A stretch of DNA of 50,644 nucleotides from Clostridia bacterium. GTDB taxonomy: Bacteria; Bacillota; Clostridia; Oscillospirales; Butyricicoccaceae. The notes below the pieces were generated by a model. The model was given only the letters and a program-made list of their open reading frames with translations, had not been told where the DNA came from and searched no databases. The stretch spans positions 1 to 50,644 of the forward strand of contig JAFXDF010000066.1 of the NCBI GenBank assembly GCA_017521295.1, given 5' to 3'. Of this stretch, positions 9,216 to 18,202 are shown in pieces. Made by a program: the position numbers and the translations under genes. Numbering within the stretch: the first letter of the stretch is position 1; each line of letters starts with the position of its first letter.

Positions 9216-10138
9216 GAGCCCTTTATCTGGGCCTGGACACCAGCAATTACAAGACCTCCGCAGGTGTGTACTGTCCGGAGGACGGTTCCTTCCGCGCCTG
9301 CGGCAAGCTGCTGGAGGTGCCCCTTGGCACCCTGGGCCTGCGGCAGAGCGACGCGCTGTTTCAGCATGTGAAGCAGCTGCCGGAGCAGGTGAAAGCCGCC
9401 TGCCGTGACCTGGAGGGAGAGATCCGGGCCATCGGCTTTTCTGCCCGTCCCCGGGATCTGGAGGATTCCTACATGCCTTGTTTTCTGGCGGGGCAGTGTG
9501 TGGCCCAGTGCCTGGGTGCGGCCATGGATGTGCCGGTTTATGATTTTTCCCATCAGCAGGGACACCTGGCTGCCGCAGCTTTTTCGGTTAGCAAACCGGA
9601 GCTGATGGAGGGGCCCTTCCTGGCCTGGCATCTTTCCGGCGGCACTACCGAGCTGCTTTTGGTGGAGCCTTCGGCGGAACGCATCATCCATGCGGATATT
9701 CTGGGCGGCACCACCGACATTTCCGCCGGTCAGGTCATCGACCGGGTGGGTGTGGATCTGAACATGCAGTTTCCCGCCGGTCCCTATGTGGAGCAGGCGG
9801 CGCTGCTGTCAGACAAGGATGACTTTTTCCGTGTCAAAGTCCAGGACTGCAGTTTTTCCCTGTCTGGCGTTCAGAACCAGTACCGGGCCCGGCTGGAAGC
9901 CGGGGAGGCCCGGGAGGATGTCTGCCGCTTTGTGCTGCTGACGGTGGCCCAGGCTATTTTGAAAGCCACCCGCAACGCCCGAAAGGAGCGAAACCTGCCG
10001 GTGCTGATCTCGGGCGGCGTTTCGGTGTGTTCCCTGGTACAGGAAGTTTTCGCAAAAGAAAAGGATGTGTGGTTCGCGCAGAAGGGCCTGGGCGGCGACA
10101 ACGCCGTGGGCACTGCGATCCTGGCATCCATGAGGTAA
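9212..10138 (+). CDS. TsaD/Kae1-like (peptidase M22 family) paralogue
   Basis: A 308-residue ASKHA-fold protein of the Kae1/TsaD/YgjD group. It shows LGLDTSNYKTS at the N-terminus, the HxxxH metal motif in DFSHQQGHLAAA, and the nucleotide-binding SGGTTELLL and late ISGGVSVCSLV motifs. True TsaD makes the tRNA t6A modification; this shorter, divergent version is a paralogue seen in Clostridia whose substrate I cannot name. It is translationally coupled to nusB and ends three bases before xseA, the slot where Bacillus has folD. Whether it has t6A activity is unknown; a separate canonical tsaD is expected elsewhere in the genome. Confidence 0.8.
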   Translation: MRALYLGLDTSNYKTSAGVYCPEDGSFRACGKLLEVPLGTLGLRQSDALFQHVKQLPEQVKAACRDLEGEIRAIGFSARPRDLEDSYMPCFLAGQCVAQCLGAAMDVPVYDFSHQQGHLAAAAFSVSKPELMEGPFLAWHLSGGTTELLLVEPSAERIIHADILGGTTDISAGQVIDRVGVDLNMQFPAGPYVEQAALLSDKDDFFRVKVQDCSFSLSGVQNQYRARLEAGEAREDVCRFVLLTVAQAILKATRNARKERNLPVLISGGVSVCSLVQEVFAKEKDVWFAQKGLGGDNAVGTAILASMR

Positions 10139-10141
10139 CGT

Positions 10142-11371
10142 ATGGCATTACAGCCGGTTTCGGTCACCCAGTTGACCCAATATATCAAGCTGCTGCTGGA
10201 CCGGGATGAGATTTTGTCTCAGGTCTGTGTCCGTGGTGAGCTTTCCAATTACAAAGCCCACTCTTCCGGCCATCAGTATTTCACCCTGAAGGATGAGGGA
10301 GCGGTGATCTCCTGCGTCATGTTCCGCTCGGATGCCATGCGAATGCGTTTTCGGCCGGAAAGCGGCATGAAGGTCATCCTCTACGGCCGGGTGAGCCTGT
10401 TTCCAAAGAGCGGTCAGTATCAGATCTATGTGACGGCCATGCAGCCCGACGGCGTGGGCGCTTTGGCGGTGGCATTTGAGCAGCTGAAGACCCGTCTGCA
10501 CGAGGAAGGCCTCTTTGACGCCGCTCACAAAAAGCCCCTGCCGTCCTATCCACGGCGCATCGCTCTGGTCACATCGCCCACCGGTGCTGCCGTCCGGGAT
10601 ATGATCCGCATCCTGGGCCGCCGCTGGCCTATGGCGGAAGTGCTGGTCTGTCCCGTGCGGGTACAGGGAGAAGGGGCCGCCCAAGAGATCGCCACAATGC
10701 TCTCCTATGTGGACAAATATCAGTTGGCCGATGTGATCATCACCGGCCGGGGCGGCGGATCGCTGGAAGACCTTTGGGCCTTTAACGAAGAATGTGTTGC
10801 AAGAGCCATCTGGCAGTGTCAAACCCCGGTGATCTCAGCGGTGGGACACGAGCCCGATGTGACCATATCAGATTTTGTGGCCGATCTGCGGGCGGCCACG
10901 CCGTCCAATGCCGCCGAACTGGCGGTGCCCGACGGAGATGCCCTGCAGGGCTTTTTGCGGCAGCTGAAGCTGCGCATGGAACAGGCCGAAAGCCAGCGGA
11001 TTAATCATCTGCGGCAACGGTTGGAAAGGCTTGCGAAAAGCCGGGTGATGACCCGGCCGGAGGCCTATCTGCAGCAGCAGGAACTGCATCTGGAAATGCT
11101 CCGCCAGCGGTTGGAGCACGCCGGACAGGTTACCCTGCAAAATAACACCCAGCGGTTCCGACAGGCTGCCGCCAAGCTGGACGCGCTCAGCCCTCTGAAA
11201 GTGCTGGGCCGCGGCTATGCCATGGCGACGCTTGATGAGCAGGTGGTCCGTTCGGTGGAGCAGCTGAGTCCTGGTGAAACCATTGCAGTCAGCTTTTCTG
11301 ACGGCACGGCACAATGCCGGGTAGAGACCCTTCAAAGGAGGAAACAACGTGGCAAAAAAGCAGACGTTTGA
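10142..11371 (+). CDS. xseA: Exodeoxyribonuclease VII large subunit
   Basis: Catalytic subunit of the single-strand-specific exonuclease. The 409 residues hold an N-terminal OB-fold (VRGELSNYKAHSSGHQYFTLKDE), then the nuclease core with IALVTSPTGAAVRDM, ITGRGGGSLEDLWAFNEE and ISAVGHEPDVTISDFVADLRAATPSNAAEL. A long helical C-terminal arm follows. All the motifs of a working enzyme are present. The gene overlaps xseB by 23 bases, so the two subunits are probably made together. Confidence 0.97.
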   Translation: MALQPVSVTQLTQYIKLLLDRDEILSQVCVRGELSNYKAHSSGHQYFTLKDEGAVISCVMFRSDAMRMRFRPESGMKVILYGRVSLFPKSGQYQIYVTAMQPDGVGALAVAFEQLKTRLHEEGLFDAAHKKPLPSYPRRIALVTSPTGAAVRDMIRILGRRWPMAEVLVCPVRVQGEGAAQEIATMLSYVDKYQLADVIITGRGGGSLEDLWAFNEECVARAIWQCQTPVISAVGHEPDVTISDFVADLRAATPSNAAELAVPDGDALQGFLRQLKLRMEQAESQRINHLRQRLERLAKSRVMTRPEAYLQQQELHLEMLRQRLEHAGQVTLQNNTQRFRQAAAKLDALSPLKVLGRGYAMATLDEQVVRSVEQLSPGETIAVSFSDGTAQCRVETLQRRKQRGKKADV

Positions 11372-11579
11372 ACAGGCCATGAGCCGTTTGGAAGAGATCG
11401 TGGTTGCCTTGGAAAAGGGCGACGCCCCTCTAGAGGACAGTCTGGCACTGTTCCAGGAGGGCAGCAAGCTCATTGGCACCTGCAGCAAAGCCCTGGATCA
11501 GGCACAGCAGCAGCTGAAGCTGCTGGTACAGGGCGAAAACGGACCGGAAACGGTGGATTTTGACGGGGAAGAGGCGTAG
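11349..11579 (+). CDS. xseB: Exodeoxyribonuclease VII small subunit
   Basis: A 76-residue helical protein that binds the XseA arm. It has the family signature FEQAMSRLEEIVVALEKGDAPLEDSLALFQEG. GTG is the start; the AAAGGAGG site that drives it lies inside the end of xseA. The next gene follows after two bases. Confidence 0.95.
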   Translation: MAKKQTFEQAMSRLEEIVVALEKGDAPLEDSLALFQEGSKLIGTCSKALDQAQQQLKLLVQGENGPETVDFDGEEA

Positions 11580-11581
11580 TT

Positions 11582-12457
11582 ATGCTGCAGCAGCGTTTGA
11601 AAGAATACAGCGCACTGGTGGAGGGCGGTCTGGATCGCCTGTTCCCCCAGGAGGATTGCCGGCACAGCCGCATTTTTGAGGCCTGCCGTTACAGTCTTTT
11701 GGCCGGCGGCAAACACATCCGGGCGGCTCTGCTTCTGGAGTTTTACCGCCTGTGCGGCGGCAAGGTCGAGGATGCTCTGTCCTTTGCCTGCGGTCTGGAG
11801 ATGATTCACACCTATTCGTTGGTGCATGACGATCTGCCCTGTATGGACAACGATGATTTCCGGCGGGGCAAGCCCTCCAACCACAAGGTCTATGGCGAAA
11901 CCATGGCAACCCTTGCGGGTGACGCCCTGCTGAACCGGGCCTTTGAGGTCATGCTGGAGCAGGAGACTGTTCCTACCGCCTGTGCCATGAAAGCCGCGGC
12001 CTGTATTTCCCGCTGCAGCGGTGTTTACGGTATGATCGGCGGCCAGGTACAGGATCTTTCCATGGAAGGCCGGCCGGCCACGCTGGTAGAACTTCGGGAG
12101 ATGGTGAGCCTTAAAACTGGCGCTTTGATCCGGGCGGCCTGCGAAGCAGGTGTGCTGCTGGCCGGCGGTGATGAGATCAGGCGCAAAGCCGCCGAGGATT
12201 ATGCCGCTGCCGTTGGCCTGGCCTTTCAGATCCAGGACGATATTCTGGATGTGGTGGGCGATCAAAATCTTTTGGGCAAGGCCATTGGCAGCGATGCGGC
12301 CAACGAAAAAACCACCTTTGTCTCGGTGTACGGCCTGGAGGCCTGCCGGGGCATGGTGCGAGATTTGACGCTGGAGGCCCAAGCGGCTGCCGATGTCTTT
12401 GATGACAGCGAATTTCTAAAGGAGCTGGCCGAATATCTGGCCCAGCGAAAGAACTGA
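11582..12457 (+). CDS. ispA: Polyprenyl (farnesyl/geranyl) diphosphate synthase
   Basis: Short-chain trans-prenyltransferase that condenses IPP with allylic diphosphates to feed undecaprenyl and other isoprenoid synthesis. The 291 residues have GGKHIRAALLL, a first aspartate-rich motif in HDDLPCMDNDDFRRGKP and a second one in QIQDDILDVVGD. Product length cannot be set from sequence alone, though the HSYSL-like residues before the first motif suit a farnesyl-type enzyme. It is followed by dxs, giving an isoprenoid pair in the operon. Confidence 0.93.
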   Translation: MLQQRLKEYSALVEGGLDRLFPQEDCRHSRIFEACRYSLLAGGKHIRAALLLEFYRLCGGKVEDALSFACGLEMIHTYSLVHDDLPCMDNDDFRRGKPSNHKVYGETMATLAGDALLNRAFEVMLEQETVPTACAMKAAACISRCSGVYGMIGGQVQDLSMEGRPATLVELREMVSLKTGALIRAACEAGVLLAGGDEIRRKAAEDYAAAVGLAFQIQDDILDVVGDQNLLGKAIGSDAANEKTTFVSVYGLEACRGMVRDLTLEAQAAADVFDDSEFLKELAEYLAQRKN

Positions 12458-12484
12458 GTTTTAAACGGAGGAGGGGAAGCGGAC

Positions 12485-14344
12485 ATGCGAAAATACCAAT
12501 GGTTGGATCAGATCGACTGTCCTGCCGACCTGAAGCGTCTGCCGGAAGAAAAACTGGACGAGCTGTGCAGTGAGATCCGGCATTTTCTGGTGGAAGCCGT
12601 GTCCAAAACCGGCGGCCATCTGGCTTCCAATCTGGGCGCGGTGGAGCTGACTGTGGGTATCCACCGGGTTTTTGACGCGCCCAAGGATGATATTCTGTTT
12701 GACGTGGGCCACCAGTGCTATGTGCACAAGATGCTCACCGGACGAAAGGATCGGTTTGATACCCTGCGCCAGTTCGGTGGCATCAGCGGTTTTCTGCGCC
12801 CTTCGGAAAGTGCATATGACAGCGCCGTTTCGGGTCATGCATCCTCTTCGGTGTCGGTGGCGCTGGGCATGGCCCGGGCCAAGAAACTGGCAGGGAAGGA
12901 CAGCTGTACCGTCTGTGTCATCGGTGACGGCGCCCTTACCGGCGGTATGGCCTATGAAGCCATGAACGATGCCGGTCAGTCGGGCTTGCCGCTGATCGTG
13001 GTACTGAATGACAACGATATGTCTATCAGCCCCAACGTGGGCGCGTTATCCAAACGGCTGTCGGCCATTCGTATCAAGCCCCGGTATTTCCATCTGAAAG
13101 AGCGCACCAAGGAGACGCTGAGCAAGATCCCCTGCGGCGGCGGGCTGATCCGGGGCATTTCGGCCATCAAGCGCAAGCTGCGCTCTGCGCTGCTGAAGGA
13201 AACCATCTTTGAGCTGATGGGCTTTGAATATCTGGGCCCCGCCGACGGAAACGATATGGATGCGGTGTGCGATCTGCTGGAACAGGCCAAAAAGCTGGAC
13301 AAGCCGGTGGTGGTGCACTTGAAAACCGTCAAGGGTGTGGGCTATCTGCCTTCCCAGCAGTCGCCCAGCGACTTCCACGGTGTTTCTGCTTTTGACGCCG
13401 TCACCGGACAGCCCTATTCCAAGGGCAAGGTGGATTTTTCCGCCGTTTTCGGCCGGGAGCTTTGCTCTTTGGCCGCGCAAAATGAGAAAATTTGTGCCGT
13501 GACCGCCGCTATGACCGGAGGTACCGGCCTGACGGGGTTTGCCGAAACCTATCCCAAGCGCTTCTTTGATGTGGGCATTGCCGAGGAACATGCGGTGGCC
13601 ATGGCTGCCGGTTTGGCTGCCCGGGGAATGATCCCGGTGTGCGCCATTTATTCCACCTTCCTGCAGCGATCCTATGACCAGATCCTGCATGATGTGGCCA
13701 TCCAGGGCAATCATGTAGTGTTTGCGGTGGACCGTGCCGGTCTGGTAGGTGCCGACGGCGAGACCCACCAGGGCGCCTTTGACGTGCCCTATCTACGCAC
13801 GGTGCCCGGCATGAAGCTTTTTGCCCCTTCTAATTTTGCCGAACTGCAGACCGCCCTCAGACAGGCGATCTTGATGGAGAACGGCCCGGTGGCTGTGCGC
13901 TATCCCCGGGGGGGAGAGGGCGGTTTTCAGCAGGATACGTTTGCGCAGCCTGTTGCCCAGGTGCGTGCGGGCGATCAGATCACGCTGTGTGCCTACGGCT
14001 GTATGGCGCAGGTGGCGTTGAAGGCTGCGGACAAGCTTTCCGAAGCCGGTATTTCCGCATCGGTGATCAAGATCAACGAGCTGACCGACGGCGGAATGGA
14101 TCTGTTGATGCAGAGCGTTCGCAGCACCGGTCGTCTGCTGGTGTTGGAGGACTGCGTGGAAGCGGGCTGTCTGGGACAGCACCTTGCCGCAAAGCTGCTG
14201 AAAAACGAAATCCCCGCAAAGCTCAAGCTGTGCAATCTGGGAAATCACTTTGTACAGCAGGGTACAGTTGAACAGCTTTACAGCGCTTGCAATATCGATG
14301 TACAGTCGGTTTTTGAGGCGGCAAAGGAGCTTGTCCATGGCTGA
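12485..14344 (+). CDS. dxs: 1-deoxy-D-xylulose-5-phosphate synthase
   Basis: First enzyme of the MEP isoprenoid pathway; it joins pyruvate and glyceraldehyde 3-phosphate with thiamine diphosphate. The 619 residues are full length. Visible are SKTGGHLASNLGAVELT near the N-terminus, the ThDP motif GDGALTGGMAYEAMNDAG and a second domain with DVGIAEEHAVAMAAGLA and VDRAGLVGADGETHQGAFD. The C-terminal transketolase domain follows. A GGAGGAGG site precedes the ATG. It overlaps tlyA by eight bases. Confidence 0.97.
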   Translation: MRKYQWLDQIDCPADLKRLPEEKLDELCSEIRHFLVEAVSKTGGHLASNLGAVELTVGIHRVFDAPKDDILFDVGHQCYVHKMLTGRKDRFDTLRQFGGISGFLRPSESAYDSAVSGHASSSVSVALGMARAKKLAGKDSCTVCVIGDGALTGGMAYEAMNDAGQSGLPLIVVLNDNDMSISPNVGALSKRLSAIRIKPRYFHLKERTKETLSKIPCGGGLIRGISAIKRKLRSALLKETIFELMGFEYLGPADGNDMDAVCDLLEQAKKLDKPVVVHLKTVKGVGYLPSQQSPSDFHGVSAFDAVTGQPYSKGKVDFSAVFGRELCSLAAQNEKICAVTAAMTGGTGLTGFAETYPKRFFDVGIAEEHAVAMAAGLAARGMIPVCAIYSTFLQRSYDQILHDVAIQGNHVVFAVDRAGLVGADGETHQGAFDVPYLRTVPGMKLFAPSNFAELQTALRQAILMENGPVAVRYPRGGEGGFQQDTFAQPVAQVRAGDQITLCAYGCMAQVALKAADKLSEAGISASVIKINELTDGGMDLLMQSVRSTGRLLVLEDCVEAGCLGQHLAAKLLKNEIPAKLKLCNLGNHFVQQGTVEQLYSACNIDVQSVFEAAKELVHG

Positions 14345-15152
14345 ACAGATGCGTTTGGATATGCTGTTGGTGGCCCGCGGCTTTGTAAGTGGCCGTGACC
14401 GGGCAAAAGAGCTGATTTCCCAGGGGCAGGTTCTGGCAAACGGGAAAAAGGCCGCCAAGGCATCGGAAAAATATGAACAGGATGTTCCGCTGGAGATCCT
14501 GAACGACGCGGCGCATTTCGTCAGCCGCGCCGCCCACAAGCTGGAGGGCGCCTTGCAGTCCTTTGGCATCGACCTGTCCGGCCGTGTGGTGCTGGACGTG
14601 GGTGCCTCCACTGGCGGGTTCACCCAGTGCGCCCTGGAAAAGGGCGCAGCCCGCGTTTACGCTGTGGATGTGGGCTCCGGTCAGCTGGCGCCCCAGCTGA
14701 GAGCCGACAGCCGAGTGCGTAATCTGGAAAAAACCGATATCCGTCTGCTTGCACCGGAACAGCTGTCGGCAATACCCGATTTTGCCGCCTGCGATGTGAG
14801 TTTTATCTCTTTGCGGCTGGTGTTGCCAGCCATTGCCAAGCTGCTTTCGCCTATGGGCGAGGCTGTCGTGCTTATCAAACCCCAGTTTGAAGCCGGCCGC
14901 AGCGCCGTTGGACGGGGCGGCTTGGTGAAGGATGCCAAGGTGCACCTGCGTGTTTTGCAGGAAATGACCGAGACCTTTCACGCAAACGGTTTTGTGATCT
15001 GCGGAATGACCGTTTCGCCCATCACCGGCGGTGACGGCAATTTGGAGTTTCTTGCTTGGCTGAAGCGGGCAGGGCAAGAGCATATCCCCAATCTGGAATT
15101 ATTGGTAAGAGAAGCGCATCTTCGCAAATATAAAGGAAGTGTTGATTCATGA
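14337..15152 (+). CDS. tlyA: TlyA-family rRNA methyltransferase
   Basis: TlyA enzymes 2'-O-methylate rRNA cytidines; older names call them hemolysin A. The 271-residue protein has an S4 RNA-binding domain (about residues 4-65, MRLDMLLVARGFVSGRDRAKELI). An FtsJ-type methyltransferase domain follows with VVLDVGASTGGFTQCAL, a CDVSFISLR segment and VLIKPQFEAGR. The start at 14337 lies inside the end of dxs and has an AAAGGAG site. This is the equivalent of Bacillus yqxC, in the same gene order. Confidence 0.93.
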   Translation: MAEQMRLDMLLVARGFVSGRDRAKELISQGQVLANGKKAAKASEKYEQDVPLEILNDAAHFVSRAAHKLEGALQSFGIDLSGRVVLDVGASTGGFTQCALEKGAARVYAVDVGSGQLAPQLRADSRVRNLEKTDIRLLAPEQLSAIPDFAACDVSFISLRLVLPAIAKLLSPMGEAVVLIKPQFEAGRSAVGRGGLVKDAKVHLRVLQEMTETFHANGFVICGMTVSPITGGDGNLEFLAWLKRAGQEHIPNLELLVREAHLRKYKGSVDS

Positions 15153-16033
15153 ATCGAGTGATGGTACAGCCCAACCCCACAAAGGAGGAGGCGCTGAATG
15201 TCAGCCGCGAACTGATTGCCCTGCTGTTGGGTGAAGCGTTTGAGGTGCTGGCTCTGGAAGAGTTCCGTGAGGTGCTGAACCGGGTACTGCCTCAGGAGGA
15301 TTTTGCCCGTGTTCGCTTTATGGAGGATCCCGAGATCTATCCCGCCTGTGATTTTATCATGGTGGTGGGCGGTGACGGTACCATCCTGCGTATCGCCGGA
15401 CAGGCCTCCCTTTATCGGAAGCCCGTCCTGGGCGTCAACTGCGGCACCGTGGGCTTTATGAGTGAGCTTGAGCCGGAAGAAATCGAAATGGTGAGGAGTG
15501 TGAAGGAGGGGAACTTTACACTTGATGACCGCATTATGCTGGACATTTCCGTAATCAACGACAAGGGCGAAAGGGTATATACCGTCACAGCACTCAACGA
15601 AGCGGTGGTCACCAAGGGCTTCTTTAACCGCGTGATCCCGCTCTCGGTGATCGTGGACAGCCAGGAAGTGTTTAAGTTCAGCGGTGACGGCGTGATCGTT
15701 ACCACGCCCACCGGCTCCACGGCCTACTCCCTGGCTGCGGGTGGCCCCATCATGGCACCGTCCAGCGACTGTCTGGCGGTGACACCCATCTGTCCCCACT
15801 CGCTGACCATCAAGTCCTTTGTGATTTCGGCGGCCAGCATCGTCACGGTGATGCCCGAGTACAAGGGCCACCAGGTATTCCTTTCCCCCGACGGCGACAC
15901 CTACGAACTGCAGAACGGTGATACAGTGGTGATCCAGAAGTCTCAGCGTGTTTTCTCGCTGCTGCGAATCAAAGGTCAAGGTTTTTACGAGATCATCAGA
16001 CAAAAACTTGCGAATGAGAGGACCGGAAAATGA
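15149..16033 (+). CDS. nadK: NAD kinase
   Basis: Makes NADP from NAD using ATP or polyphosphate. The 294 residues carry the GGDGT motif (VVGGDGTILR), the NCGTVGFMSE segment and PTGSTAYSLAAGGPI. Its ATGA start overlaps tlyA, and its stop overlaps argR. nadE, the enzyme making NAD, is elsewhere in this window. Confidence 0.96.
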   Translation: MNRVMVQPNPTKEEALNVSRELIALLLGEAFEVLALEEFREVLNRVLPQEDFARVRFMEDPEIYPACDFIMVVGGDGTILRIAGQASLYRKPVLGVNCGTVGFMSELEPEEIEMVRSVKEGNFTLDDRIMLDISVINDKGERVYTVTALNEAVVTKGFFNRVIPLSVIVDSQEVFKFSGDGVIVTTPTGSTAYSLAAGGPIMAPSSDCLAVTPICPHSLTIKSFVISAASIVTVMPEYKGHQVFLSPDGDTYELQNGDTVVIQKSQRVFSLLRIKGQGFYEIIRQKLANERTGK

Positions 16034-16482
16034 AGTTTAAACGACAGGCTGCAATTTTGGATATCATTACCTCCAATGAGATCAAAACCCAGGAAGAACT
16101 GTCCGCGCATCTCCGTGAACGGGGCTATAACGCAACCCAGGCTACCATTTCCCGGGACATGAAGGAGCTGCGCCTCATCAAAGTGGCTTCTCATTCGGGC
16201 GGATACCAGTATTCCACTCCCGAGCAGAGCAGCACGGCCACCCATATGTCCCGGCTGAAAAACATCTTCCGGGAGTGCGTTGTCAAGGTGGACCGGGCAC
16301 AGAACCTGGTGGTGCTCAAAACCCTGGTGGGCATGGCCAACGCTGCCGCCGCTGCTATTGACGCCATGAAGATCCGGGATATCGTGGGCACCCTTGCCGG
16401 TGATGACAACATTCTGGTGATCCTGCGCACCAACGAGGACGCAGAGAAGTTCTGCGAAATGGTCGCAGGTATGCTGCTGTAA
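16030..16482 (+). CDS. argR: Arginine repressor ArgR
   Basis: Hexameric arginine-sensing regulator. The 150 residues have an N-terminal winged helix (about 1-70) with IKTQEELSAHLRERG and ATQATISRDMKELRLIKV. The C-terminal oligomerisation and arginine-binding domain contains VGTLAGDDNILVILR. The gene is coupled to nadK by an ATGA overlap and is followed after three bases by recN, as in Bacillus (ahrC-recN). Confidence 0.96.
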   Translation: MKFKRQAAILDIITSNEIKTQEELSAHLRERGYNATQATISRDMKELRLIKVASHSGGYQYSTPEQSSTATHMSRLKNIFRECVVKVDRAQNLVVLKTLVGMANAAAAAIDAMKIRDIVGTLAGDDNILVILRTNEDAEKFCEMVAGMLL

Positions 16483-16485
16483 CCT

Positions 16486-18165
16486 ATGCTGTGCAATCTT
16501 TATATTGAGAATATTGCTGTTATCCAACAGGCCGACATCGATTTTTCGGGCGGCCTGACTGTGCTGTCCGGTGAGACCGGCGCCGGTAAATCCATCATTA
16601 TCGATGCCCTCAGCGCCATTCTGGGCGGCAGGACCAGCCGGGAGCTGATCCGAACCGGCCAAAACAAGGCCTGTGTGGCCGCTTCTTTTTCCCAACTGTC
16701 CGATGAAGTGCTGGCGCTTTTGAGCGAGCTGGGCTTTGAGCCGGAGGAAGGCCAGTTGCTTTTGCGCCGGGAATTGTATGCTGACGGACGCAACCAGTGC
16801 CGTATCAACGGAAAACCGGCGGCCCTGTCCAATCTGAAGACGCTGGGCGAAAAACTGGTGAGCATTTACGGCCAGCACGACGGTCAGCATCTCATGAACG
16901 AGCAACTGCACATGGATTATCTGGACGCCTTTGGCGGTCTGGAAAAGCCACTGGAAGACTATCTGAAGAATTACGAAGCCCTGCTGCAGCTCAATCGCCG
17001 GATGAAGGCGCTGTCCATGAGCACCGCTGAAAAAGAGCGCCGCCGGGCGCTGCTGCCGGCCCGGATTGAGGAGCTGAAACAGGCAAAAGTCCTTCCCGGT
17101 GAGCAGGAAGAGCTGCTTTCCCTGCGCCAGGAACTGCAAAACGGTGAAAAGATCGCCGAAGGCCTGGCGGACGCCGCCAATCTTTTGGATGGCGGACAGG
17201 AACAGGAGAGCCTTGCCGACCGCCTGGCCCAAGCGGTGAAGGCGCTGAGCCGGGGTGCCCGGTACAGCGCCGCAGCCGAAGGCTTGGAAAAGCGTATGCG
17301 GGAGCTGTCGCTTCTGGCGGCCGATCTGTCCGGTGATCTGGCTGATGAGTTGACCCGGCTCAACTATTCTCCCAAAAAACTGGAGCAAACCGAGCATCGT
17401 CTGGATCAGATCTCCAGGCTGTGCATCAAATACAGTGTGCCTGCCGATCAACTGGAAGAGCATCTGGCGGCGCTGGAAGAGGAATTGGACACCCTGGACA
17501 ATCTGGACGACAGCCTGGATCAGCTGAAAGGGGAGTACGCCGCCATGCGTGCGGACCTTTATGAGGAGGCCGGCCGGCTCCATGCCCTGCGCCAGACGGC
17601 GGCCGAGCTGATGGCCCGGGAAATTGAAGGGGAGTTGCACGACCTGGATCTGAAAAATGCCCGGTTTTGTGCCGAAGTGGCAGATTTGCGCACCGAATCC
17701 CAGACCCGCTTCACCAAAAAGGGAACCGACACCGTGCGGTTCTTGCTTTCGGCCAACGCAGGCGAAGACCTGAAACCTCTGGCAAAGGTGGCCTCCGGCG
17801 GCGAACTGTCCCGGATCATGCTGGCCATGAAAACCGTGCTGTCTGCTGGGGAACAGGGCATGTCCGCCGTGTTTGACGAAGTGGATGCCGGTGTCAGCGG
17901 CCGGGCCGCTCAGCGGGTGGCCGAAAAGCTGCAGGCGCTTTCCAACACGCGGCAGGTGCTGTGCATCACCCATCTGCCCCAGATCGCGGCGGTGGCCGAT
18001 CAGCATCTGCTCATCGCCAAAACCGAGCGTGAGGGCCGCACCTACACACAGGTGACCCCTCTGGACCGGGAGGGCCGCAAGCGAGAAATTGCCCGTATCA
18101 TCGGCGGTGCCGTGATCACTGAAAAGACCCTGGCAAGCGCCGAGGAAATGCTGAAAAAAGGATAA
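16486..18165 (+). CDS. recN: DNA repair protein RecN
   Basis: SMC-like ATPase that acts early at double-strand breaks. The 559 residues show an N-terminal ATPase half with Walker A GETGAGKSIIIDALSAILGGR and the IYGQHDGQHLM segment, a central coiled coil (about residues 170-380), and the C-terminal half with ASGGELSRIMLAMK and Walker B VFDEVDAGVSGRAA. This is the last gene of the nusB operon. In Bacillus the next genes are spoIVB and spo0A; here a terminator and convergent cotJ genes follow instead. Confidence 0.97.
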   Translation: MLCNLYIENIAVIQQADIDFSGGLTVLSGETGAGKSIIIDALSAILGGRTSRELIRTGQNKACVAASFSQLSDEVLALLSELGFEPEEGQLLLRRELYADGRNQCRINGKPAALSNLKTLGEKLVSIYGQHDGQHLMNEQLHMDYLDAFGGLEKPLEDYLKNYEALLQLNRRMKALSMSTAEKERRRALLPARIEELKQAKVLPGEQEELLSLRQELQNGEKIAEGLADAANLLDGGQEQESLADRLAQAVKALSRGARYSAAAEGLEKRMRELSLLAADLSGDLADELTRLNYSPKKLEQTEHRLDQISRLCIKYSVPADQLEEHLAALEEELDTLDNLDDSLDQLKGEYAAMRADLYEEAGRLHALRQTAAELMAREIEGELHDLDLKNARFCAEVADLRTESQTRFTKKGTDTVRFLLSANAGEDLKPLAKVASGGELSRIMLAMKTVLSAGEQGMSAVFDEVDAGVSGRAAQRVAEKLQALSNTRQVLCITHLPQIAAVADQHLLIAKTEREGRTYTQVTPLDREGRKREIARIIGGAVITEKTLASAEEMLKKG

Positions 18166-18171
18166 AACAGG

Positions 18172-18200
18172 AAAAGGACGGCCAAGTGGCCGTCCTTTTT
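18172..18200. terminator. Bidirectional terminator, recN / cotJC
   Basis: AAAAGGACGGCC (18172-18183), loop AAGT and GGCCGTCCTTTTT form a 12-bp stem with A and T tracts on its two sides. It can stop both recN (+) and cotJC (-). Confidence 0.9.
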
Positions 18201-18202
18201 GC

